Shown: in pieces, positions 1-5,355 of the stretch | Layout of the letters: the number at the start of each line of letters is the position of its first letter | Numbering within the stretch: the stretch's first letter is position 1 | NCBI GenBank assembly: GCA_020627605.1 | Contig: JAHDGO010000144.1 | Span: forward strand, 1-5,642 | Direction: 5' to 3' | Origin: Yoonia sp. | GTDB taxonomy: Bacteria > Pseudomonadota > Alphaproteobacteria > Rhodobacterales > Rhodobacteraceae | Length of the DNA: 5,642 nt | Position numbers and translations under genes: made by a program | Notes under the pieces: model-generated | Seen by the model: the letters and a program-made list of their open reading frames with translations, nothing else | The model's database searches: none | What the model was told of the DNA's origin: nothing

Positions 1-93
1 ACACCCGCGAAAATGTGAGCGGATGCGCGCCAAAGCCCAGTATTTTGGCCCTGACACCCGATTGTCCCCATGCTAAGCCGCCCCAAATTCACA

Positions 94-100
94 AAGGAAG
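94..100 (+). promoter_or_regulatory. Ribosome binding site that decides the ialB-family start
   Basis: The purine-rich AAGGAAG lies 6 bases before the ATG at 107 but directly abuts the in-frame ATG at 101. Normal Shine-Dalgarno spacing therefore favours 107, which shortens the protein by two residues to MHATLRST. Upstream (1-93) I see no gene I can defend and no convincing promoter. A TTGGCC at 45-50 has no good -10 at the right distance. Confidence 0.7.
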
Positions 101-106
101 ATGCTC

Positions 107-742
107 ATGCACGCGACACTAAGATCAACTGTTCTGGCTGCCCTTCTGCTGCAGACCCCTTTTGCGCTTGCACAGGAAAGCGATGGCACAACCGACACGA
201 CAGAGGACGCCGCGGAAGCCACCGAAGGCACCACCGAAGAAGCCCCCAGCGATCTGGCATTGGGTGAACCCGTTGGCCCGCAGCCCGGTCAGGCCTATGT
301 GCGCGAAACATTTGTCGACTGGTCACTGCGCTGCGTCAAGGCACCCGAAGGTCAGCCTGACGCCTGCAACCTCTATCAGCTTTTGACAAATGAAGAGGGT
401 CTGGCGGTCGCCGAATTCAACTTGTTCCGCCTGCCCGAAGGTGGCCGCGCCATCGCCGGTGCCAATGTTGTGGTGCCGCTGGAAACGCTGCTGACCCAGC
501 AATTGACCATCGCCGTGGATGGGGCCAATGCGCGCCGCTATCCTTTTACCTTCTGCAACGCGGCGGGCTGTGTCGCCCGCATTGGACTGACTGCTGACGA
601 AGTGAACGAGTTCAAGCGCGGGGTGGAGGCGACTGTACGTGTGGTGCCAGCCGCCAACCCTGATGCAGAGGTGATCCTGCCGGTGTCCCTGTCAGGCTTT
701 ACCGCCGGGTTTGAGGCATCAACAACACCCGCAGGCGAATAA
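107..742 (+). CDS. IalB-family (invasion-associated locus B) periplasmic protein
   Basis: A 211-residue exported protein. It starts with a Sec signal peptide: basic MHATLR, then a hydrophobic Leu/Ala core, with likely cleavage after the ALA near residue 22. Residues about 25-48 form a Thr/Glu/Asp-rich, probably disordered linker. The mature domain matches the IalB family: an early DWSLRC motif, a second Cys in DACNLYQ, a central LPEGG segment, and a late Cys pair in FCNAAGC. The four cysteines (about 76, 87, 150, 155) could form two periplasmic disulphides. The name comes from Bartonella IalB, linked to erythrocyte invasion, but the family is widespread in free-living alphaproteobacteria where its role is unclear, so no virulence function should be inferred. 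The gene is alone on its strand and converges with the ketosynthase gene. Family assignment is fairly sure; molecular function is unknown. Confidence 0.85.
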   Translation: MHATLRSTVLAALLLQTPFALAQESDGTTDTTEDAAEATEGTTEEAPSDLALGEPVGPQPGQAYVRETFVDWSLRCVKAPEGQPDACNLYQLLTNEEGLAVAEFNLFRLPEGGRAIAGANVVVPLETLLTQQLTIAVDGANARRYPFTFCNAAGCVARIGLTADEVNEFKRGVEATVRVVPAANPDAEVILPVSLSGFTAGFEASTTPAGE

Positions 743-751
743 ACAAGGGGG

Positions 752-776
752 CAGGCAGGGCATCAAACCCTGCCTG
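752..776. terminator. Hairpin between convergent genes, probable bidirectional terminator
   Basis: CAGGCAGGG (752-760) pairs perfectly over 9 bp with CCCTGCCTG (768-776) around a 7-base loop; an adjacent G-T and G-C pair can extend the stem. It fills the 34-base gap between the TAA of the ialB-family gene and the TGA (minus strand, 779-777) of the ketosynthase gene, as expected of a shared terminator. Neither side has a strong T-run: the minus-strand side reads CCCCCTTGTTTA, the plus-strand side has none. Intrinsic termination may be weak or of the T-poor kind. Confidence 0.6.
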
Positions 777-1988
777 TCAGCCATGCTTGCGCAGGGCGAT
801 CACCGCATTGAGCCCGCCAAAGGCAAAGGCGTTCGACAGCGCCACATCGACATGCGCATCGCGCGCCACATTGGGCACGACATCCAGCGCGCATTCCGGA
901 TCAGGCTCTTCATAGCCGATCGTCGGGGCCACCACCCCATCACGCAGCGCCATGATACAGGCGAGCAGTTCGACCGCACCGGTCCCGCCGATCAGATGCC
1001 CATGCATGGATTTCGTGGAAGAGATCATCAGCCGGTCGGCATGCGCCCCAAACACATCCGCCACAGCCGCACATTCGGTCTTGTCATTGGCTGCCGTCCC
1101 GGTGCCATGGGCGTTGATATAGCCCACATCCTCTGGCGCGATCCCGGCATCATTCAGCGCCCCTTTGATCGCGCGCGCGGCACCTTGTTTGGACGGCATC
1201 ACGATGTCGGACGCGTCCGATGACATGGCGAAACCAATGACCTCGCACAATATCTCGGCCCCGCGTGCTGTCGCGTGGTCGTAATCCTCGAATACGAAAA
1301 CCCCTGCCCCTTCGCCCTGCACCATACCGTTGCGGGTGGCCGAAAACGGGCGGCAGGCGTCCTTGGACATCACGCGCAGCCCTTCCCAGGCCTTGATCCC
1401 GCCGAAACACAGCATCGCCTCTGACCCGCCGGTGACCATGACGCGGGCCATGCCGCACCGCACCATATTGAAGGCCTGCCCCATGGCGTGGTTCGACGAC
1501 GCACAGGCGGTGGCAACGGTGAAGGACGGACCGCGCAGGTTCCATTCCATCGACACATGGCTTGCGGCGGCATTGTTCATCAGCTTGGGCACGATGAAAG
1601 GATGCACCCGGTTTTTGCCAGCCTCATAGACGGCGCGGTAGTTTTCATCCTGCGTGTTCAATCCGCCGCCAGAGGTGCCAAGCACCACGCCCGATTGGTC
1701 CGCAAGCGCGCCGGAAAACGTCAGCCCCGACTGCGCAATTGCCTGCCGCGCGGCCAGCAGGGTGAACTGCGTGAACCGGTCGTAAAGAGCGATTTGCTGG
1801 CGGTTGAAATGGGCGGCCTCGTCATAGCCTTTGATCTGCCCGCCGATCTGGATCGACAGGCGGTCGACATCGGCAATCTCCAGCGGCCCGATCCCACAGC
1901 GGCCTTCGCGCATGGCGGCAAAGGTGGCCGGAACGTCGCCGCCAATGGGGTTGATCGTGCCAGCACCTGTGATGACAACGCGGCGCAT
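777..1988 (-). CDS. Beta-ketoacyl-ACP synthase, FabF/NodE-like
   Basis: A 403-residue cytoplasmic condensing enzyme of the KAS I/II thiolase fold, the usual full length. It would join malonyl-ACP to an acyl chain, releasing CO2 and giving a 3-oxoacyl-ACP. The triad is intact: Cys162 in TACASSNH, His294 in NAHGTGT and His331 in KSMHGHLIG, with supporting Lys326. A GEGAG segment lies near 225-229. The C-terminal loop reads SNAFAFGGLN, where typical FabF has NSFGFGGTN. Several stretches (KAWEGLR, CRPFSA, HATARGA, DPECALDV, SNAFA) look more like rhizobial NodE than housekeeping FabF; this is recalled similarity, not an alignment. The ATG follows the TAG stop of the ACP gene with no intervening base, so the two are probably translationally coupled and may act as a pair. 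Catalytic class is secure; chain-length specificity and product are not known. Confidence 0.93.
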   Translation of the reverse strand: MRRVVITGAGTINPIGGDVPATFAAMREGRCGIGPLEIADVDRLSIQIGGQIKGYDEAAHFNRQQIALYDRFTQFTLLAARQAIAQSGLTFSGALADQSGVVLGTSGGGLNTQDENYRAVYEAGKNRVHPFIVPKLMNNAAASHVSMEWNLRGPSFTVATACASSNHAMGQAFNMVRCGMARVMVTGGSEAMLCFGGIKAWEGLRVMSKDACRPFSATRNGMVQGEGAGVFVFEDYDHATARGAEILCEVIGFAMSSDASDIVMPSKQGAARAIKGALNDAGIAPEDVGYINAHGTGTAANDKTECAAVADVFGAHADRLMISSTKSMHGHLIGGTGAVELLACIMALRDGVVAPTIGYEEPDPECALDVVPNVARDAHVDVALSNAFAFGGLNAVIALRKHG

Positions 1989-2249
1989 CTAACGGGCCTG
2001 CTCTGCCTTCAGTTTTTCCACCGCTTTCACGATGGCCCCGACCGAAGAAATATCAAAATCGCTGGCCTGCGGATCATTGGCGTTGAACGGCACAGAGATG
2101 TCGAAAGTCTCCTCGATGGCAAAGATACTTTCTACCACACCCATGCTGTCGATCCCGATATCGTCAAGCGTGTTATCAAGGCTGATGTCCGACGGTTCCA
2201 GCATGGCCTGTTCGGCGATGATGGCGATGACCTGATCCTGAATGCTCAT
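1989..2249 (-). CDS. Acyl carrier protein, specialised (NodF-like)
   Basis: An 86-residue acidic acyl carrier protein. Ser35 in the GIDSMG motif is the expected 4'-phosphopantetheine site, followed by a helix II of the form VVESIFAIEETFDI. It differs from housekeeping AcpP, which has GADSLDTVELV and a short DEEAEKI loop. Here there is DSM instead of DSL and a longer loop between helices II and III (VPFNANDPQASDFDI), ending in VGAIVKAVEKL. A similar long loop is recalled in rhizobial NodF, so a dedicated carrier is more likely than the general fatty acid ACP. A candidate ribosome site, AGGAA near 2262-2266 on the minus strand, is about 12 bases from the ATG and rather distant. The gene sits between the lpxD-type gene (68-base gap) and the ketosynthase gene (abutting), suggesting it ferries chains from the synthase to the acyltransferase. 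Carrier function is sure; the dedicated role is inferred. Confidence 0.92.
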   Translation of the reverse strand: MSIQDQVIAIIAEQAMLEPSDISLDNTLDDIGIDSMGVVESIFAIEETFDISVPFNANDPQASDFDISSVGAIVKAVEKLKAEQAR

Positions 2250-2317
2250 CTGGTGTCTCGGTTCCTGAACGTGTTGCGATGCATGTAGTGCGTCTGGCAG
2301 CAGTTTGAAACAGTGGT

Positions 2318-3379
2318 TTAACGCTTGCCCAATTGGCGCAGTATCCGTGGCAGGCGGCGCAGCGCCTTGTAGCTTTCGACATGAGTGGACATTTTGGTCG
2401 CCGGATAGCCCATCATGACCCGGCCTGCGGGCACGTTGGACAGGACAACACTGCCACCGCCCAGCACCACGTCATCACCGACCTTCAGGTTGTCAGCCAC
2501 GCCAGCCTTGCCGCCCACAACCACCCTGTCACCCAGAACGGTGGACCCGGCGATCCCGGCCTGCGCGCACAACAGGCAATGCGCGCCAACGATCACGTTG
2601 TGACCGACCTGCACAAGGCTGTCTATCTTTGTGCCATTGCCAACCTGCGTGGGGCGAATGGTGCCAGCATCAACGCAAGAATTGGCCCCCACCTCGACAT
2701 CGTCACCGATCACGACACCGCCGAGAGAGTGGATGCGGTGCCATGTCGGATCTTCCGGTACGGTGACCTCGCCCTCGCCCAATGTTTCGCGCGCCAGCTC
2801 CACGTTTGACGGCTGTGCTGTGACAAAGGAAAACCCGTCGCCGCCGATGGCCACATTGGGTTGCAGGATCACCCGTGCACCGATGCGCGTTCCTCGCCGT
2901 AACCGCACACCGGCGTGGATCTGGCAATCTGCGCCAATGATCACGCCTTCACCCACGCTGACCTGATCGGCAATCCATGTGTTGTCGCCAATCACGGCAT
3001 CCGCACCGATGACGCAAAACGCGCCGATGCTGACGTTCCGGCCAATGCTGGCGGTCGGGTCGACGGCAGCATGCGGGCTGATCCCTGTGGCAGGCAACGG
3101 ACGGTCCAGCATCTGCGTCAACCCTGCCATCGCCAGACGGGCGCGGGGTGCGATGATCGCGGCCTCCAGCCCGAGCGCCTGCCAGTCGGCACCGGGCCAG
3201 ACAACAGCCACGCGCGCATTGCCCTGCGCCAGTGCATCGCCATAGGCGGGTGTCATGGCAAGGGCCAGATCGGCTGGCCCGGCACTGGCGGGTTCGGCTG
3301 CACCATCCACGAAAAGATCAACGGCGCCAAAGGCTTCTGCCCCCAGCGCCGCTGCGATGTCTTTCACACGATGTGCCAT
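2318..3379 (-). CDS. lpxD: LpxD-type UDP-3-O-acylglucosamine N-acyltransferase
   Basis: A 353-residue left-handed beta-helix acyltransferase. LpxD enzymes transfer a 3-hydroxyacyl chain from ACP to the 2-amino group of UDP-3-O-acyl-glucosamine, the third step of lipid A synthesis, in the cytoplasm. Residues about 1-95 form the N-terminal domain. Hexapeptide repeats (IGRNVSIGAFCVIG, VIGADCQIHAG and others) run from about 110 to 318, followed by a basic C-terminal helix ending LRQLGKR. His260 in VQVGHNV matches the catalytic histidine (His239 in E. coli). An extra segment of about 30 residues interrupts the repeats near 184-216, after GGDGFSFV. I start at the ATG at 3379 (MAHRVKDIAAALG), as expected for the family; a longer in-frame start at 3481 would overlap the transpeptidase gene and add 34 atypical residues. 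No bamA, fabZ or lpxA adjoins it, unlike the classical lpxD locus, so it may be a second copy or have another substrate. Confidence 0.9.
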   Translation of the reverse strand: MAHRVKDIAAALGAEAFGAVDLFVDGAAEPASAGPADLALAMTPAYGDALAQGNARVAVVWPGADWQALGLEAAIIAPRARLAMAGLTQMLDRPLPATGISPHAAVDPTASIGRNVSIGAFCVIGADAVIGDNTWIADQVSVGEGVIIGADCQIHAGVRLRRGTRIGARVILQPNVAIGGDGFSFVTAQPSNVELARETLGEGEVTVPEDPTWHRIHSLGGVVIGDDVEVGANSCVDAGTIRPTQVGNGTKIDSLVQVGHNVIVGAHCLLCAQAGIAGSTVLGDRVVVGGKAGVADNLKVGDDVVLGGGSVVLSNVPAGRVMMGYPATKMSTHVESYKALRRLPRILRQLGKR

Positions 3380-3384
3380 GGTCC

Positions 3385-3404
3385 CCCCGACGCAAATGTC
3401 GGGG
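3385..3404 (-). promoter_or_regulatory. Hairpin overlapping the lpxD ribosome-binding region
   Basis: CCCCGAC (3385-3391) and GTCGGGG (3398-3404) form a perfect 7-bp stem with a 6-base loop in the 31-base gap between the transpeptidase stop and the lpxD ATG. On the transcribed strand the 3' arm runs into the G-rich stretch just before ATG, the only Shine-Dalgarno-like sequence there. The hairpin could limit lpxD translation, protect the 3' end of an upstream transcript, or act as a partial terminator, though no T-run follows. Confidence 0.45.
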
Positions 3405-3410
3405 TCAGAC

Positions 3411-5012
3411 TTAGCCGCTGACAGCGCGAAGAGCCACCCCTTCGCGTGACAACGCGTTCCAGATCCTTGCGTCACGACCATAGATATCGCGACGGAACTG
3501 TGTGCGGCCGTCGGCCTGCGTATAGGCCGTGCGGTAGATCAGGTGCACCGGGACAGGCGCCGCAAGATCGACCCGCTGCTCGCGCCCTGTCCGCAAACGC
3601 TCTTGAAAGAAGCCTTCAGGATCAGCGGTCTGCTTGGCCAGCAAGGCGTAGGCAAAGTCAAACGGATCGGCCAAACGCACGCAGCCATGGCTGTAGGCGC
3701 GCACTTCGCGTCCGAACAGGCTCTTGGCCGGGGTGTCGTGCAGATAGATATTGTAGCGGTTCGGGAACATGAACTTCACCAGACCCAGCGCGTTGCCCTG
3801 ACTTGGGGGTTCGCGCATGGAATAAGGGAAGGTCGCAGCGGTATACCGGCTGAAATCAGCGGTTGCGCGGTTCACCACACGGCCACGGCTGTCGGTGATC
3901 ACCAGATTGCGCACCGCGTTCGGATTGCGCTGCAACTGCGGCAGATATTCCTTGGTGATGATCGAACGTGGGACATACCAGCTTGGGTTGATGACCATGA
4001 ATTCCATCACGTCAGAAAACTCTGGGGTGACGCGGTCTTCATCGCGCGCGCCAACGACAGAGCGGGTCGAGAATGTCTCTACCCCGTTGTCGATGATCTT
4101 GGCGGTGAAATCGGTGATGTTGACCCAGATATGACGTTCACCGCGTGGGCGGTTGATCCAGCGCTCGCGCTCCATCGCAACGATGATGGATTGCAGGCGA
4201 CGTTCGGGGGAGACGTTGATCTGATCCAGCGTGCCGGGACCGGCGGTGCCATCAGTGGCCAGACCATGGGCCAGCTGAAACTGCTGCACAGCGCTGAAGA
4301 TCGCATCGTCATATGTCTGCGTCGTTGTCCGGCCAAGGAACCCCATAGCAATCAGGCGATTACGCAGTGCCACAACACGTGCGCCGCTGTCGCCGCGTTC
4401 GAGCTTGCCACCGGGGACGGTCGGACCCCAACCGCCACGGGCCAGCAAACGCTCCATCTCGATCTTTTCGCGCATCAGGCGGGTGTATTCAGGTGTCTGC
4501 GGTGGCAAAGACCGGATAAAGGCCGCCGGGCTGGATTGTGCAAACGCGCTCAGCGTGCCAGCGCGTGACCGCAGCGGCACCTGCCGGTGAATGGCAGCAT
4601 CAACACGCGACGGCACCAGAATACCGGTCTGCACATCGCGGGCGTAATCAAGGAACAGGCGGCTCAATTCGACCTCAAGGCGTCCCTGCTCTGCCGGGGT
4701 GGATGCGGCGCGCAAGCGGTTCACCAGACCCTCGGCATCATAGCTGCCAGCAGGCAAACCGTGATCGGCAGCACTGCTCAGGGCCGTCATCAGCGCATTG
4801 CGACGATTGCGGTCGGCGCTCGTGGCCCAGATGCCGGCAAAGTTGCGTTCACGGTAGAACGCCACCAGATCGGCGTCATTGGCGGCAGCCTCTGCCACGG
4901 CCTGGCGGAATTCCATGCTTTGCGCCTGAGCGGCGGATGACGAACCGCCGACAATCAGCGCGGCAAAGAAAAAATGAAAAACGACGCGCCAAGGCGCGAT
5001 GCGAGCAAACAT
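3411..5012 (-). CDS. L,D-transpeptidase, YcbB/LdtD-like, YkuD domain
   Basis: A 533-residue exported murein enzyme. The Sec signal peptide (MFARIAPWRV then VFHFFFAALIVGG) is probably cut after AQA at about residue 30. Residues about 45-190 match the helical scaffold that precedes the catalytic domain in YcbB-type enzymes (FYRERNFAGIW, later GGWGP). A peptidoglycan-binding domain spans about 205-265 (LERGDSGARVVALRNRL, DGTAGPGTLDQIN). The YkuD catalytic domain spans about 295-475, with His425 in LHDTP, SHGCVRL (441-447) and catalytic Cys444. Such enzymes make 3-3 cross-links between meso-diaminopimelate residues or attach proteins to peptidoglycan in the periplasm. E. coli YcbB is about 80 residues longer. 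Start choice is supported by AGGGGA 8 bases before the ATG. It is the first gene of the minus-strand run, 31 bases ahead of lpxD. Family is secure; 3-3 cross-linking is the likeliest activity. Confidence 0.93.
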   Translation of the reverse strand: MFARIAPWRVVFHFFFAALIVGGSSSAAQAQSMEFRQAVAEAAANDADLVAFYRERNFAGIWATSADRNRRNALMTALSSAADHGLPAGSYDAEGLVNRLRAASTPAEQGRLEVELSRLFLDYARDVQTGILVPSRVDAAIHRQVPLRSRAGTLSAFAQSSPAAFIRSLPPQTPEYTRLMREKIEMERLLARGGWGPTVPGGKLERGDSGARVVALRNRLIAMGFLGRTTTQTYDDAIFSAVQQFQLAHGLATDGTAGPGTLDQINVSPERRLQSIIVAMERERWINRPRGERHIWVNITDFTAKIIDNGVETFSTRSVVGARDEDRVTPEFSDVMEFMVINPSWYVPRSIITKEYLPQLQRNPNAVRNLVITDSRGRVVNRATADFSRYTAATFPYSMREPPSQGNALGLVKFMFPNRYNIYLHDTPAKSLFGREVRAYSHGCVRLADPFDFAYALLAKQTADPEGFFQERLRTGREQRVDLAAPVPVHLIYRTAYTQADGRTQFRRDIYGRDARIWNALSREGVALRAVSG

Positions 5013-5020
5013 AAATAACG

Positions 5021-5026
5021 TCCCCT
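5021..5026 (-). promoter_or_regulatory. Ribosome binding site of the L,D-transpeptidase gene
   Basis: AGGGGA on the minus strand is separated by 8 bases from the ATG at 5012. It is the best Shine-Dalgarno match in the minus-strand run and supports that start, which also gives a complete signal peptide. Confidence 0.7.
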
Positions 5027-5033
5027 ATCTTGG

Positions 5034-5067
5034 GCTGATCCGTGGGCTTGTGGCAGATTTGATCAGC
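5034..5067 (-). repeat. Inverted repeat in the transpeptidase leader
   Basis: GCTGATC (5034-5040) and GATCAGC (5061-5067) are perfect 7-base inverted arms separated by 20 bases. The repeat lies 22-55 bases before the transpeptidase ATG and just upstream of its ribosome site. It could be a leader hairpin or a two-half-site operator. A 7-base match at this distance can also arise by chance. Confidence 0.35.
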
Positions 5068-5249
5068 GCAGCCCCATAGTTAGCCCCGGATCATGGCACG
5101 TCTATTAACAATGCCGAGAGTTGCGACGGGTTTTCGCGAGTGTTGCACCTGTGCCGCCTTTCAGGGTGTGACATTGAATCCTCTCAGCAACATCTGCGCA
5201 AAATTTCGCCGATTTCCCCCTTGTTAAGCCAAATCTGGGTAAACACCCC

Positions 5250-5278
5250 TTGGTGATCGAATCGTTTCGTGGCATAGA
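5250..5278 (+). promoter_or_regulatory. Weak sigma70-like promoter candidate for the YcbK/DUF882 gene
   Basis: TTGGTG (5250-5255) and CATAGA (5273-5278) are 17 bases apart, the preferred spacing, but each matches only three of six consensus bases. A start near 5285 would place the palindrome at 5285-5300 at the transcript's 5' end. This is tentative. Confidence 0.25.
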
Positions 5279-5284
5279 AGCTGC

Positions 5285-5300
5285 ACATCTGGGGAGATGT
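5285..5300. repeat. Short perfect palindrome before the YcbK/DUF882 gene
   Basis: ACATCT and AGATGT form a 6-bp perfect inverted repeat around GGGG. It lies 55 bases before the ATG at 5356 and just downstream of the candidate promoter. It could be a dimeric regulator's operator or a small 5' leader hairpin; I cannot assign a regulator. Confidence 0.35.
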
Positions 5301-5355
5301 AGACACCAATTCGCTGCAGAGCGGAAAGTCGATCGACGGGACAGGCGCAGAACAC

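Larger units (their letters stand above)
5013..5355. promoter_or_regulatory. Divergent intergenic region carrying promoters for both directions
   Basis: This 343-base stretch separates two divergent envelope genes and must hold the start signals for at least the minus-strand run. It is more A+T-rich in parts than the flanking genes (for example 5195-5245). I see no convincing small gene in it: the short open frames lack a good ribosome site and any recognisable product. It contains two notable inverted repeats (5034-5067 and 5285-5300) and one weak plus-strand promoter candidate (5250-5278). I could not identify a credible -35/-10 pair for the minus strand. Confidence 0.6.

Noticed and set aside
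1..71. Minus-strand frame open from an ATG at 71 to the window edge, possible divergent gene
   Set aside because: Only 23 codons are visible, with no recognisable family features, so it cannot be distinguished from chance.
107..742. Virulence role from the invasion-associated family name
   Set aside because: The family is common in free-living alphaproteobacteria, and nothing else in the window indicates host invasion.
1488..2288. Plus-strand open frame of about 266 codons opposite the ketosynthase and ACP genes
   Set aside because: It spans two well-supported genes on the other strand and has no recognisable family features.
2250..2317. Internal promoter or hairpin between lpxD and the ACP gene
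   Set aside because: The best -35/-10 pair matches only about half the consensus, and the GTTT-C-AAAC dyad has too small a loop to fold.
3380..3481. N-terminal extension of LpxD by 34 residues from an upstream ATG
   Set aside because: The extension overlaps the end of the transpeptidase gene, is unlike LpxD N-termini, and the internal ATG at 3379 gives the expected start.
3543..4568. Long plus-strand open frame (about 341 codons) opposite the L,D-transpeptidase gene
   Set aside because: It is antisense to a gene with intact signal peptide, domains and catalytic motif. Its translation has no recognisable domain, is rich in His, Arg and Gln as expected of a shadow frame in G+C-rich DNA, and no ribosome site was evident.
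5094..5114. Possible sigma54 promoter (TGGCACG)
   Set aside because: The -24-like half is good, but there is no GC at the required spacing for the -12 half.
5221..5244. Possible CtrA-type TTAA-N7-TTAA site
   Set aside because: There is a single TTAA with no second half at the correct 7-base spacing.
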